Shown piece after piece: positions 42,946-53,051 of a stretch of DNA of 64,000 nucleotides. The position numbers were made by a program, and so were the translations under genes. Positions within the stretch are counted from its first letter, which is position 1. Every line of letters starts with the position of its first letter. Origin of the DNA: Edaphobacter lichenicola (GTDB lineage Bacteria; Acidobacteriota; Terriglobia; Terriglobales; Acidobacteriaceae). The stretch covers positions 310,001 through 374,000 of the forward strand of contig NZ_JACHDY010000005.1 of assembly GCF_014201315.1 (NCBI RefSeq), given 5' to 3'. A model generated the notes under the pieces. The model saw only the letters and a program-made list of their open reading frames with translations. It was not told where the DNA came from and searched no databases.

Positions 42946-44967
42946 CTAGGGCGTAACCCAGGGAGAAGGCGGTGGTGGTGGAACGACCGGTGGACGGTCG
43001 TCGCAGGTAATAGTATTGGGCAGCTCCCACGGGGCCAGCCAGGGTCCGGTAGTGCCGCCGCCAACGTTGCCGCCGAGATCGACCAACGTAAACTCCGACC
43101 CGGCCGGAGTGAAGTGGAACGAACCGCAGTTATTGACGCCAACGGCGCCTACGTTGCGGGCCTCCACGTTCTCGAAGGATGCCGAACCGGCCACCCGTGC
43201 GCTGACCACCGAGGTGCCCGTGCCGTCAACCCGGTCATCCTTGAAGTGCACGTTCGTGATCGTGTACAGGTCTTTTACGGGGAAATCGCTGACCAGCATG
43301 ATCGCGTTGTAGGTGTTATCAAGAAAGCTGTTGCCGACCACCTCAAGGTCCACGTTAATGCTCCCCTCCAACGCGTAGATCCAGATCGCGCCCAGGCCGA
43401 TGTTCCAGTTCAGCTCAAACGGGCCAGACCGAACCGTAGTGTTGTTCGTGATCCATAAGCTCCCCGTGAACGGCTGAGCTCCAAAGCGAGAACCAACCTG
43501 TAATCCGCTGCCTTCGCGGATCGGATCGGCCACCAGGTTGTTCGAAATGGTGTTGTCCGTGCCACCGTAGAGCGCGATGCCGTTGGCTAACACCGGTGTC
43601 TGCACCGTGTTGTGATCGAAGGTGTTGTTGGCGTCCTCAATCTTATCCGACCACATAGCCAGGGCGTCGTCCCCGGTGTTGCGAACAAAGTTATTCGCCA
43701 CCACCGAGTTGGTGACGCCGGTGTGGAAGTTGATTCCATCGGCGATCTGGTCCGCGATGACATTGTTGCGGACTCTTAGGTTCGACATCGGGCCATCGAA
43801 CCACATGCCCACCTTGGTGTGATGGATGTAGAGCCCTTCGATCGTCGAATGGCTCAACGAGCCGCCTATGCCGTTTACTTGGTCGCTATCAATGCGCTCC
43901 CGGACATCACCCTCGATGGCGAAGCCGGAGAGATGGACGTTCGAGCTGCCACCGTCGGCAACGTACTTGCCGTAGAAACCGACGCCGGTGTGCACCGAGC
44001 CATCTGGCAAAGGAGTACTCAGGGTCACCTGGTGTCCCTTGACGATCGTGTACCAGCTACCGGCACCTTCGATCGTGACGTTGTCAACGAGAATATGGCG
44101 GTTCACCTGATAGGTGCCTGGCGGCAAGTAGACCTCGCGGTGCCAGGCCTTCGCGAATGCGATCGCTGTGTCAAACGCGTCCGCCGAATCGCGCTGCCCG
44201 GTCGGATCGGCACCGAACCGCTGCACGTTCACGGCAGGCTCGTCGCGGTGCTGCGGGGGGCCAACCAGCTCGGAGTCAAGCAAGTCAATGACTGTCCAGG
44301 CGGCATTGCTCGAGGCCGGAGCAGTGAGGCGGATCTTGTCGCCCGCTTGGTATCTGTGACCGAGCAGCAAACGCTGTTCGTCGTAGAAGTGGTTCGGTCG
44401 GAACGGTATGGTGATGACCGGCGGCGGGGTCGTGGCCGACGGTACGCAGGCACACTCGGTAATATATTGATCGGGAAACAACAGGCCGGCGTTCGGATCA
44501 TTCGAGAACGGGTACTGGTTATACAGCCAGGCGTACTGCGAGGTCAGCGTCATGGTGACAACGGAACGGCCGTTAATTGAGACGTCGAGCGGTGCCGTAA
44601 TACCTCCGCCGGTTGGCGCATCCGGGATGCTGTAACGCACCGTAATGGCATTGGCCGCTTTGGGCAGGGTGAACTCGACATATTGTCCGGGGAGGAGCTG
44701 GACCGCTGCGCGACCCGACGCTTCGGCGGGAAGCGTGTATGCGGCCCGGGAGGGGCCAATGATCGTGCCGTCGGTCACGGCATTCTCAGCCTCCTGCTCA
44801 ACAAAGTGAGCGTTCGCCCCACGGTCATCGACCAGCGACGGGTCGAGGGCCGCGCGGGTTACCGAAGGGGTTTGGGTTTGGGGAGCAGCGTAGAGGGGTA
44901 GAGCATACGATGCCGTCAGGCACAGGACAAAGCGAGACGTGCGACTCAGGAATCCCTGAAATTTCAT
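42946..44967 (-). CDS. Secreted right-handed beta-helix protein (GH87-like glucanase candidate)
   Basis: A 673-residue protein with signal peptide (to about YALPLYAA). Residues ~45-225 look like a carbohydrate-binding beta-sandwich (FVEQEAENAVTDGTIIGPSR, EFTLPKAANAITVRYSIPDA). A pectate-lyase-like parallel beta-helix opens with NVQRFGADPTGQRDSADAFD and VYLPPGTYQV, and shows repeated NNxV turns such as VRNNVIADQIADGINFHTG and NNTISNNLVAD. The arrangement resembles GH87 mycodextranase/alpha-1,3-glucanase and related polysaccharide lyases; the catalytic residues were not located. The C-terminus is Pro-rich. Probably degrades an external polysaccharide such as fungal glucan. Confidence 0.82.
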   Translation of the reverse strand: MKFQGFLSRTSRFVLCLTASYALPLYAAPQTQTPSVTRAALDPSLVDDRGANAHFVEQEAENAVTDGTIIGPSRAAYTLPAEASGRAAVQLLPGQYVEFTLPKAANAITVRYSIPDAPTGGGITAPLDVSINGRSVVTMTLTSQYAWLYNQYPFSNDPNAGLLFPDQYITECACVPSATTPPPVITIPFRPNHFYDEQRLLLGHRYQAGDKIRLTAPASSNAAWTVIDLLDSELVGPPQHRDEPAVNVQRFGADPTGQRDSADAFDTAIAFAKAWHREVYLPPGTYQVNRHILVDNVTIEGAGSWYTIVKGHQVTLSTPLPDGSVHTGVGFYGKYVADGGSSNVHLSGFAIEGDVRERIDSDQVNGIGGSLSHSTIEGLYIHHTKVGMWFDGPMSNLRVRNNVIADQIADGINFHTGVTNSVVANNFVRNTGDDALAMWSDKIEDANNTFDHNTVQTPVLANGIALYGGTDNTISNNLVADPIREGSGLQVGSRFGAQPFTGSLWITNNTTVRSGPFELNWNIGLGAIWIYALEGSINVDLEVVGNSFLDNTYNAIMLVSDFPVKDLYTITNVHFKDDRVDGTGTSVVSARVAGSASFENVEARNVGAVGVNNCGSFHFTPAGSEFTLVDLGGNVGGGTTGPWLAPWELPNTITCDDRPPVVPPPPPSPWVTP

Positions 44968-45597
44968 GATGCCTCCTGATTAACCTTTTTCTTTTGGCAC
45001 AAAGAGGACGGTTGGACCCACCGAGCAGGCTGCTCGAGCCACGCGCTTTAGATATCCGGTCGAGCGCGGGCGAACCTCTTATATAGAACTTCGGCGTAAG
45101 ACGCAAGGCTATGTTGCTTTACTCGACAGTGAGCGTTGCAGGAGGTGTGATTGTTCGTTCTGCCGCGCCAGCTCCTCCACAGAATCCTGTCAAGCCCCAA
45201 ACCTCTCAAAAACTCATTAACCCACACATAACAAACTAGATAGATTCTCCCAAACTTGGCACTTTAGTTTCACTCCATTCGCTACACTTGATACAGAGAT
45301 CAAAAACAAACAAGCCCCGCAGGGATAGACTCCTCCGGGGTTAGAGCAATTTCCCTGTGGGTACAGGTGAGTCGATGCGCTGCGATAAATCCTCCACTCC
45401 CCCGGTAACAGGGAAATTGCTCTAACTTGTTGATAACAAGGATTCTGCACGCAACCCCTTTGTTATCTAATTTTTGCAGACCATGACCATCTGTAGGTTG
45501 TTGAATACAGGTGTTTTAGCCCCCGGTAATATGGGGGGGAGGGGGGACCCCTCTCCACCTGAAGATAGGGAGAAAGGAGAAGCCGTAGTACCGACAG
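44968..45597. other. Intergenic region with long inverted repeat
   Basis: A 630-base gap without a convincing gene. The base composition is lower in GC than its surroundings up to about 45300. It holds the inverted repeat listed separately, and a G-run around 45530-45548. Confidence 0.55.
45341..45425. repeat. 18-bp perfect inverted repeat with 49-base spacer
   Basis: TTAGAGCAATTTCCCTGT (45341-45358) and ACAGGGAAATTGCTCTAA (45408-45425) are exact reverse complements. A CCCC/GGGG hairpin (45315-45340) abuts the left arm. No transposase or target-site duplication is evident, so this could be a miniature element end pair, an operator or an RNA stem. Confidence 0.7.
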
Positions 45598-48504
45598 CTA
45601 AGCCGAGGCCGGAACCTTCCCCGCCAGTTGCCGCAGCACGTACTGCAGGATCCCGCCGTTCTGGTAGTACAGAATCTCCTGTGGCGTATCGATGCGCACC
45701 GTAGCCGAGAACTCGATTGTCTTCCCCAGATCGGACTCCGCGAACACCGTCACCACCTTGCCATCGGAGAACTTGCCATCGAGCATCGCCTTCAACAGAC
45801 CCGGCGCATCCCCGATCGCAAACAACTCCTCGCCGGTCAAATGCAGCGACTCGACGTTCTGGCCCGGCAGGAACTGCAGCGGCAGAATCCCCATCCCGAC
45901 CAGGTTCGACCGGTGAATCCGCTCATAGCTCTCGGCGATCACAAACTTGATCCCCAGCAATCGCGGCCCCTTCGCCGCCCAGTCGCGCGAAGACCCCGAG
46001 CCGTACTCCTTGCCCGCAAGAATCGCCAGCGGTGTTCCGCGCTTCGCATACTCCACGCTCGCATCGTAGATCGACATTGGCACATCCTCCGGCAGCAGCC
46101 GCGTCACACCGCCCTCGGTCCCCGGAGCCAGCTTGTTCCGCAGCCGAACATTCGCAAACGTGCCGCGCACCATCACCTCGTGGTTGCCGCGCCGCGACCC
46201 ATAGCTGTTGAAGTCCGAGGGCTTTACCCCATGCTCGGTCAGGTACTTCCCAGCAGGCCCATTCAGCTTGATCGAACCTGCCGGCGAGATGTGGTCGGTC
46301 GTCACCGAATCGCCCAGCACCGCCAGCACGCGAGCCCCATGGATATCTCCAACCGGAGCAGGCGCAGCCGGCATTCCATCGAAGTAGGGAGCCTTGCGAA
46401 TATAGGTCGAATCCGGCTCCCACCCATACGTCTCGCCATCCGGAAACTTCAGGCTCTTCCAGTTGTTGTCGCCCTCCGAAACCGTGGAGTACTGCCGACG
46501 GAACATCTCCGAATCGATCGACGAGTTCACCACCGCCGAGACCTCTGCCTGCGTAGGCCAGATGTCGCGCAGGAAGACAGGCTTTCCATCCAGATCGCGG
46601 CCCAGTGCCTCCGTCTCGAAGTTGTGCGCGATATGCCCGGCCAGCGCATAGGCCACCACCAGCGGAGGACTCATCAGGTAGTTCGCCCTCACCTCCGGCG
46701 AAATTCTCCCCTCGAAGTTTCGATTCCCCGAAAGCACCGACACCGCGACCAGACCATGATCCTCGATCGACTTCGAAACATCGGTCGGCAGCGGTCCGGA
46801 GTTTCCAATGCAGGTCGTGCATCCATATCCCACCACCTGAAACCGCAGCTGATCGAGATAAGGCATCAACCCAGCCTTCACGTAGTAGTCCGTCACCACG
46901 CGCGAACCCGGAGCCAGCGAGGTCTTCACCCATGGCGGGGTGCTCAGCCCCTTCTCCACGGCCTTCTTCGCAAGTAAGCCCGCAGCCATCATTACGTAAG
47001 GATTCGAAGTATTCGTGCAGGAGGTGATAGCCGCAATCACAATCGATCCGTGATCGAGATACTGATCCGGATCCACGCCAAACCTGCTCCGAATCGACAC
47101 ATGCGGAGCCTCCAGCTGCGGGATGGTCTCATCGCTGATCGTAATCACCGGCACCACCGGAGCCTCCACCACTGGAGCCGAAGCTCCGACGCTGCTGCTC
47201 AGATCGCCCGACTCCGAAGCCGTCCCACCCTCACCCTCCCACCGCACCATCTGTCGAATCACATGCTTGTTTCCATTCGGCCCCAGCAGCCCAGGCAACT
47301 GCTCCTTGAAGCTTGCACCCGCCTGCGACAGCGCAACCCGATCCTGCGGCCGCTTCGGCCCCGCAACACTGGACTCGACCGTCGCAAGGTCCAGCGCAAT
47401 CGTCGCCGAGTACACCGCCTCCTTTGCGTCCGCCGTATGAAACAGGCCCTGCTCGCGGTAGTAAGCCTCGACCAGAGCAATCTGCTCCTCGCTGCGCCCA
47501 GTAAGCCGGAGATACCTGAGCGTCTCCGCATCCACCGGGAAGATCCCGCAGGTAGCCCCATACTCCGGGGCCATGTTCGCAATCGTCGCGCGATCAGCCA
47601 GCGGCAGCTCCGCGATACCAGAACCATAGAACTCCACAAACTTACCGACCACGCCAAGCTTCCGCAGCATCTCGGTCACGGTCAGCACCAGGTCGGTAGC
47701 GGTCGTGCCTTCCTTCAACTTGCCCGTCAGCTTGAACCCAACCACCTGCGGCACCAGCATGCTCACCGGCTGTCCCAGCATCGCGGCCTCTGCCTCAATT
47801 CCACCCACACCCCAACCCAGCACACCCAGCCCATTCACCATCGTCGTGTGCGAATCAGTCCCCACCAGCGTATCCGGATAAGCAAAGATCTTCCCCTGTG
47901 CATCCGGCGTCGTCGTAAACACCACCCGCGCCAGATACTCCAGGTTCACCTGATGACAGATCCCCATTCCAGGCGGTACAGCTGAAAAATTATCGAACGC
48001 CGTCTGCCCCCACTTCAAAAACGCATACCGTTCGCGATTCCGCTGAAACTCCAGCGCCGCATTCAGGTCATACGCCCGCTGTGTTCCAAACTCATCCACC
48101 TGAACCGAGTGGTCGATCACCAACTCCGCCGGCTGCAGCGGATTGATCTTCTCCGGATCACCCCCCAGCGTCTTCATGGCATCCCGCATCGCAGCCAGAT
48201 CGACAACCGCAGGCACGCCGGTAAAGTCCTGCATCAGCACCCGCGCCGGCATGTACGCAATCTCTCGCGAAGGCTCCGCATTCGGATCCCAGCAAGCCAG
48301 AAACTGAATGTCTTCCGCAGTCACAGTGCGGCCATCCTCATGCCGCAGCAGGTTCTCCAGCAGAATTCGCAGCGAGAAGGGAAGTCGGCCAAGATCGATG
48401 CCCGTCCCCTCCAGCGCCTTCAGTCGAAACAGGTCGTACGTGGTCTTCCCTACAGCGAGTGTGGACAAGCTCTTGAACGAATCAGGATGCGATTGGGTCG
48501 GCAT
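45598..48504 (-). CDS. acnA: Aconitate hydratase A
   Basis: A TCA-cycle aconitase of the AcnA/IRP type, interconverting citrate and isocitrate. The 4Fe-4S ligand Cys residues are in [10 protein letters not shown] and [47 protein letters not shown] and the swivel-domain [17 protein letters not shown] are conserved. From the ATG at 48504 (GGAGAAG upstream) it is 968 residues, about 70 more than E. coli AcnA. Most of the excess is a Gly/Ser/Val/Pro-rich insert after [10 protein letters not shown], just before the SCTN domain. Confidence 0.96.
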   Translation of the reverse strand: MPTQSHPDSFKSLSTLAVGKTTYDLFRLKALEGTGIDLGRLPFSLRILLENLLRHEDGRTVTAEDIQFLACWDPNAEPSREIAYMPARVLMQDFTGVPAVVDLAAMRDAMKTLGGDPEKINPLQPAELVIDHSVQVDEFGTQRAYDLNAALEFQRNRERYAFLKWGQTAFDNFSAVPPGMGICHQVNLEYLARVVFTTTPDAQGKIFAYPDTLVGTDSHTTMVNGLGVLGWGVGGIEAEAAMLGQPVSMLVPQVVGFKLTGKLKEGTTATDLVLTVTEMLRKLGVVGKFVEFYGSGIAELPLADRATIANMAPEYGATCGIFPVDAETLRYLRLTGRSEEQIALVEAYYREQGLFHTADAKEAVYSATIALDLATVESSVAGPKRPQDRVALSQAGASFKEQLPGLLGPNGNKHVIRQMVRWEGEGGTASESGDLSSSVGASAPVVEAPVVPVITISDETIPQLEAPHVSIRSRFGVDPDQYLDHGSIVIAAITSCTNTSNPYVMMAAGLLAKKAVEKGLSTPPWVKTSLAPGSRVVTDYYVKAGLMPYLDQLRFQVVGYGCTTCIGNSGPLPTDVSKSIEDHGLVAVSVLSGNRNFEGRISPEVRANYLMSPPLVVAYALAGHIAHNFETEALGRDLDGKPVFLRDIWPTQAEVSAVVNSSIDSEMFRRQYSTVSEGDNNWKSLKFPDGETYGWEPDSTYIRKAPYFDGMPAAPAPVGDIHGARVLAVLGDSVTTDHISPAGSIKLNGPAGKYLTEHGVKPSDFNSYGSRRGNHEVMVRGTFANVRLRNKLAPGTEGGVTRLLPEDVPMSIYDASVEYAKRGTPLAILAGKEYGSGSSRDWAAKGPRLLGIKFVIAESYERIHRSNLVGMGILPLQFLPGQNVESLHLTGEELFAIGDAPGLLKAMLDGKFSDGKVVTVFAESDLGKTIEFSATVRIDTPQEILYYQNGGILQYVLRQLAGKVPASA

Positions 48505-48921
48505 GGTATCTTCTCCGAGGCGCGCTCTTGGAAGCGCGATGGTTGGGGCCGTGGTCACATCTTCGAACCGCAGACGGCGACGGCTGAAGCCTATCAAGTT
48601 TTCAGGGGAGGGGTCGAACTAGCAGCGACCGCGGTCAGGGCGACCGTGGCGAAAGCGCTTCGTGTTGGGAAGACAGCCTGCCATCAAACTAATTTTACTG
48701 CGTCCCGGCCGGTTGCGGTAAAGCGCCTGACCCTCCCACCATAGGGTGATTGCAAAACGCATCAGGCGCGCGTCCAAGGCGTCGCAACTAGCAGACTCCA
48801 CAGCATTACGCGCGGCATTGGCCATCGCGTAATCAGCCGCAAAACCGTAATGTTTAGAAAAGTGCATCTCATTCAAGAAGTTCGTGTTTATACCAGCAGC
48901 AGGTACGAGGAGACTGGCAGT
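48505..48921. other. Divergent intergenic region acnA / YXWGXW gene
   Basis: About 417 bases that should hold both promoters. I found no confident -10/-35 pair. An 85-codon minus-strand frame (48619-48876) has no ribosome site or family resemblance and is not called. Confidence 0.4.
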
Positions 48922-50781
48922 ATGTACAAATCATTTCCCAAATTCTTTCTAGGTATGGCACTTGGCACTGCATCACTTGCGGCAACAGTGACACTCTCAG
49001 GCTGTCACAAAGGCGTCGAGCCCGCCGCCATCCCCGACAACTCCGGCCCCGACCCTGCTGATGCCAACGTGGCTCCGGTAGACAACAGCCAGCCCCAGGC
49101 TGCACCTGCCCCACAACCCGTGCAGGGAAGAGTCCTCGGCATCCGCTCCCAGTCCACGCCCGAGCAAAGCTCCGAGCAGTACGCTCCGCAAGCAGACTCT
49201 CCGCCTCAAAACGAAGCCTACACCGCCGCCCAGAGCGCCCAGCCCCCCGTTCAGAACTACGACCAGAACTATGATCAGAACTACGACTACAACGCCCCCA
49301 ACAACTACGATGAGTCTCAGGTAGACGCCGGCCAGCAGGCGCTCGAAGAGGCCAATGAGCCTCCCCCACCCCTCCCCCAATACGAGCAGCCCGAAGCCCC
49401 TGCGCCCAACTACCTCTGGACGCCCGGCTACTGGGGATACGCACCCGTAGGCTACTACTGGGTCCCCGGAGCATGGTGCGCTCCACCCTTCTACGGAGCC
49501 CTCTGGACCCCTGGCTACTGGGGCTTCTTCGGCGGCCGTTACATCCTTCATCGCGGCTTCTGGGGCCCGCACATCGGCTTCTACGGCGGCGTCAACTACG
49601 GCTTCGGCTACACCGGCAGCGGCTACCACGGTGGCTACTGGCAGGGCCGCAACTTCTACTACAATCGCTCGGTCAACAACGTTAACGTCACGCGCATCAC
49701 CAACGTCTACAACCGCACTGTCGTCGTCAATAACACAACCATCAACCGCGTCTCCTACAACGGCGGCCGCGGAGGCATCAATGTACGTCCGCAGCCAGCC
49801 GAGGTGGCAGCCAACCGCGGCCCCCGCGTCCCGCCCATGACCACGCAACTCCAGTACCAGCGCGAGGCCGCACAGAATCGCCAGCAGTTCTACAACGTGA
49901 ACAAGGGCCGCCCTGCTCTGGTCGCCTCACCCCGTCCTATCGCCGCGGTCGCTCGTCCAGCCGTGCAACCAGCCCGTCCCAGCCAGCCAGAGAACCGTCC
50001 GGGCCAACCAGGCACTCGTCCCGGCGAAGTCAACCGCCCCGTCCAGCCCGCCGTCCAGCCGGCTCGCCCTGGGCAGCCAGCAGTTCAACCCGGCCGCCCT
50101 GTCCAGCCTGGAACGCGACCCGGTCAGCCAAACGCCGGCCAGCCAAATACACGGCCCGGCGAAGTCAACCGCCCTGGCCAGCCATCCTTACAACCTGCAC
50201 GTCCTGGTCAGCCAGCCGTCCAGCCAGGCCGCCCCACACAGCCTGAAACTCGTCCTGCTCAGCCAAACCCTGGTCAGCCCAACACGAGGCCCGGCGAACC
50301 CAACCGTCCAGGCCAGTCTCAAACTCGTCCCGCGCAACCCGAGACTCGTCCGGTTCAACCACAGGTACGACCCACTCAACCCGAAACCAGACCGGTCCAA
50401 CCGCAGATGCGACCCTCCCAGCCCGAAACCAAGCCGGTCGAACCGCAGGTGCGACCAGTCCAGCCACAACCCCAAACCCGTCCTGTCCAACCCCAGCCAC
50501 AGCCCCAGGTTCGCCCTGCACCGCAGAGCAGACCCGAGCCAACCCCGCAGAACGTAGCTCGTCCTCAGTATCAACCGCAACCGCGCCCCCAACCACAATC
50601 GCGCCCCGCGCCTCAAGCTCAGCCGCGTCCGGCACCTCAACCGCAATCACGTCCCGCGCCCCAAGCGCAATCGCGCCCCGCACCTCAAGCTCAGCCACGT
50701 CCGGCACCTCAACCCAGGCAGCAGGCCGAATCAAGACCCGCTCCACAGTCCGCTCCACGTGGAGAAGGAAAGCCACACTAA
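48922..50781 (+). CDS. YXWGXW-repeat lipoprotein with Pro/Gln-rich tail
   Basis: A 619-residue envelope protein. The signal ends in the lipobox LSGC (Cys about 27). Residues ~100-150 are Gln/Asn/Tyr-rich. Aromatic repeats follow (LWTPGYWGYAPVGYYWVPG, LWTPGYWGFFGGRY, GYHGGYWQGRNFYYN), typical of the YXWGXW family. From about residue 350 the chain is a long PxQPxxRPxQP tail with near-repeats such as QPETRPVQPQVRP. GAGGAG lies 10 bases before the ATG. Function unknown; a surface or cell-wall-spanning structural role is plausible (inference). Confidence 0.85.
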   Translation: MYKSFPKFFLGMALGTASLAATVTLSGCHKGVEPAAIPDNSGPDPADANVAPVDNSQPQAAPAPQPVQGRVLGIRSQSTPEQSSEQYAPQADSPPQNEAYTAAQSAQPPVQNYDQNYDQNYDYNAPNNYDESQVDAGQQALEEANEPPPPLPQYEQPEAPAPNYLWTPGYWGYAPVGYYWVPGAWCAPPFYGALWTPGYWGFFGGRYILHRGFWGPHIGFYGGVNYGFGYTGSGYHGGYWQGRNFYYNRSVNNVNVTRITNVYNRTVVVNNTTINRVSYNGGRGGINVRPQPAEVAANRGPRVPPMTTQLQYQREAAQNRQQFYNVNKGRPALVASPRPIAAVARPAVQPARPSQPENRPGQPGTRPGEVNRPVQPAVQPARPGQPAVQPGRPVQPGTRPGQPNAGQPNTRPGEVNRPGQPSLQPARPGQPAVQPGRPTQPETRPAQPNPGQPNTRPGEPNRPGQSQTRPAQPETRPVQPQVRPTQPETRPVQPQMRPSQPETKPVEPQVRPVQPQPQTRPVQPQPQPQVRPAPQSRPEPTPQNVARPQYQPQPRPQPQSRPAPQAQPRPAPQPQSRPAPQAQSRPAPQAQPRPAPQPRQQAESRPAPQSAPRGEGKPH

Positions 50782-50805
50782 AAGTACTTTCGCCGTGGCA
50801 CATGA

Positions 50806-50838
50806 GAAGACCCGCCTCGCGCGGGTCTTCTTGTTTCT
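50806..50838 (+). terminator. Terminator after YXWGXW gene
   Basis: Perfect 10-bp stem GAAGACCCGC/GCGGGTCTTC (50806-50815, 50821-50830) followed by TTGTTTCT, between convergent genes. Confidence 0.8.
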
Positions 50839-50850
50839 CTCAATCAAAAA

Positions 50851-51456
50851 TCACTCCACCCCTGACGAAGCCTCGCCCTCCAGCCAGTCATGATCGCAGT
50901 CATCGCATCGCCATCGGTTTGCTGGCTCGACCGCCTCCAGCAGGGTCTCATGGCTCCCGCATATCGGGCAGGCTGGCAACGTAAACTCTTCCGACGCAGA
51001 CTCGTCAACCTCCGCCTTGAACCGCTCAGCTAACGGCTGCGACAACAGTATCGCCGCATCCTCCGCATTCTCTGGAGCGACCACAACGCGAGGCCCCTGC
51101 ACGTCCATCCGCGATCCATCTCCCTGCAAAACGATAGATTCAATCCCTGCCTCTCGTAGCGCGAGCGAGGCAGCCACCGCACCACGCCCGTCGGCGTATT
51201 CAAAGACGCACTCCGCCGGAGCCAGCGCGGCAAAGGCCCGCAGATCCGCCAGATCGTCCTCACTCAGCACTCTCTGCTCCGCACGCTCCGGCGCTGACGA
51301 AGCCTTAAGGCCGCGCCGCGACATCTCTCCGCGCAGAGCCTCCTGCGCCATATCCGTAAGGTTACTCATTCCGCGAGCCAGGTCCAGCAACTCGTCATCC
51401 CCATAGACTGCATAGAGCTTCACGAGCTCCTGATACTGCCCCGCATCGCCAATCAT
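50851..51456 (-). CDS. DUF2007-like protein with zinc ribbon
   Basis: A 201-residue protein. The N-terminal part is helical (YQELVKLYAVYGDDELLDLA). The middle (residues ~80-150) resembles the DUF2007 'putative signal transducing protein' fold (VAASLALREAGIESIVLQGDG, GPRVVVAPENAEDA). The C-terminus is a zinc ribbon with CPICGSHE and CDDCDHDW as four Cys ligands. No catalytic motif. It lies divergent from purD by 123 bases. Confidence 0.85.
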   Translation of the reverse strand: MIGDAGQYQELVKLYAVYGDDELLDLARGMSNLTDMAQEALRGEMSRRGLKASSAPERAEQRVLSEDDLADLRAFAALAPAECVFEYADGRGAVAASLALREAGIESIVLQGDGSRMDVQGPRVVVAPENAEDAAILLSQPLAERFKAEVDESASEEFTLPACPICGSHETLLEAVEPANRWRCDDCDHDWLEGEASSGVE

Positions 51457-51579
51457 TCTCTTCCCTCGGTCAATAGCTTACAGCCGACTCGGTTTGACTT
51501 CATCTCCGACGATGCTAGCCTCGAAGTTGCGAAGCAAATTCGCACGCACAGGAGCGCATCAGCAAATGAAGGTCAACGA

Positions 51580-52872
51580 ATGAAGGTTCTGGTAATCGGC
51601 GGCGGTGGTCGCGAGCACGCTATCGTCTGGGCTCTCCTCAAATCCCCTCAAGTCACCGAGGTCCTCTGCGCTCCCGGCAACGGCGGCATCTCCGCGCTCG
51701 CCCGTTGCATCCCCTGCGACCCCGGCAACCTCCAAGAACTCGTCAACATCGTCGCCATCGAGCAGCCCGCGCTCACCGTCATCGGTCCCGAGCTCCCTCT
51801 CTCCATCGGCATCGTCGACGAGCTCACCAAGCGCGGCCACCGCGTCTTCGGCCCCACGCAAGGAGCAGCCCAGCTCGAGACCAGCAAAGCCTTTGCCAAA
51901 GAGTTCATGCAACGCCACGCCATACCCACCGCTGAGTACGGCATCTGCACCACCCTCGCGCAGGTTCGCGAAGAGCTCCCCAGCTTCGCTGTCCCCATCG
52001 TCGTCAAAGCCTCCGGCCTCGCCGCCGGCAAAGGCGTCGTCATCTGCGAGACCCACCTTCAGGCCGAAGCCGCAGCAGCCGAGATGTTCAGCGGCTCCCT
52101 CCTCGGCACGACGGAGGAGGCAGTTGTCCTCGAGGAGTTCCTCACCGGCGAGGAGCTCTCCTTCTTCGCTCTTTGCGATGGCACTCACGCCATCGAAATA
52201 GCCTCCGCGCAAGACCACAAGCGCATCGGCGAAGGCGACACCGGCCCTAACACTGGCGGCATGGGCGCCTACTCCACTGACGGCATCGCCACTCCCGCCA
52301 TGCGCAGCTGGCTCCTCCACAACGTCGCGCAAAAGGTAGTCGACGGCATGCGCTCCGAAGGCGAACCCTTCAAAGGCATCCTCTTCTGCGGCATCATGAT
52401 GTCCCCGCGCGGTCCCATGGTCCTTGAGTTCAACACCCGCTTCGGCGACCCCGAAACAGAAGCCATTCTCCTCCGCCTCGAGACCGACATCCTCGATCTC
52501 TTCAACGCCTCCATCGACGCCACCGCCAATCAGCTCACCATCAACATGCGCCCCGGAGCCAGCGTCTGCATCGTCGCAGCCAGTGGAGGCTATCCCGGCA
52601 AGTATGCCTCCGGCAAGCCCATCTCGGGCCTGCCCGACAACCTGATACGGGACGCGAGAGACAAAGCCAAAGAGGAAGACATAGTCATCTTCCACTCCGG
52701 CACGGCGATCAAAGACGGAAAGATCGTCACCGCTGGAGGCCGCGTCCTGGCGATCTCCGCCGCCGCGCCCGACCTCCAGACTGCCCTCGACAAGGCTTAC
52801 TCCGAACTCGCAAAGATCTCCTTCGAAGGCATGCAATTCCGCCGCGACATCGGCCACCGCGCCCTGCGCTAG
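51580..52872 (+). CDS. purD: Phosphoribosylamine--glycine ligase
   Basis: Second step of purine synthesis (GAR synthetase), an ATP-grasp enzyme. The N-terminal Rossmann-like MKVLVIGGGGREHAIVWAL, the ATP-binding VVKASGLAAGKGVVIC and PNTGGMGAYS, and the metal site VLEFNTRFGDPETE are all present. 430 residues, standard length. It is apart from the purL-purF pair 2.3 kb downstream on the other strand. Confidence 0.97.
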   Translation: MKVLVIGGGGREHAIVWALLKSPQVTEVLCAPGNGGISALARCIPCDPGNLQELVNIVAIEQPALTVIGPELPLSIGIVDELTKRGHRVFGPTQGAAQLETSKAFAKEFMQRHAIPTAEYGICTTLAQVREELPSFAVPIVVKASGLAAGKGVVICETHLQAEAAAAEMFSGSLLGTTEEAVVLEEFLTGEELSFFALCDGTHAIEIASAQDHKRIGEGDTGPNTGGMGAYSTDGIATPAMRSWLLHNVAQKVVDGMRSEGEPFKGILFCGIMMSPRGPMVLEFNTRFGDPETEAILLRLETDILDLFNASIDATANQLTINMRPGASVCIVAASGGYPGKYASGKPISGLPDNLIRDARDKAKEEDIVIFHSGTAIKDGKIVTAGGRVLAISAAAPDLQTALDKAYSELAKISFEGMQFRRDIGHRALR

Positions 52873-53051
52873 CAGCTGCTTGAACCCTTCCTTCGTTGTC
52901 ACTACTGCCTCCGTTCTCGTTCTACAGCATGGCGGAAGAATCTGCTTTTCCACGTCTTAAAGATTCTCAAAATCGCCGAAAAATACCGTGAGCCCCGTCG
53001 TGAACAACCCTTTGAGGCAACTATTGCAAAATAGAACAGGGGGTGAAAACC

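Noticed and set aside
48619-48876. An 85-codon minus-strand frame upstream of acnA
   Set aside because: Plausible composition at its N-terminus, but no ribosome site, no recognisable family and it fills a likely promoter region.
51559-52953. A 464-codon minus-strand frame, Gly/Asp-rich
   Set aside because: Exact shadow of purD, no ribosome site, no family resemblance.
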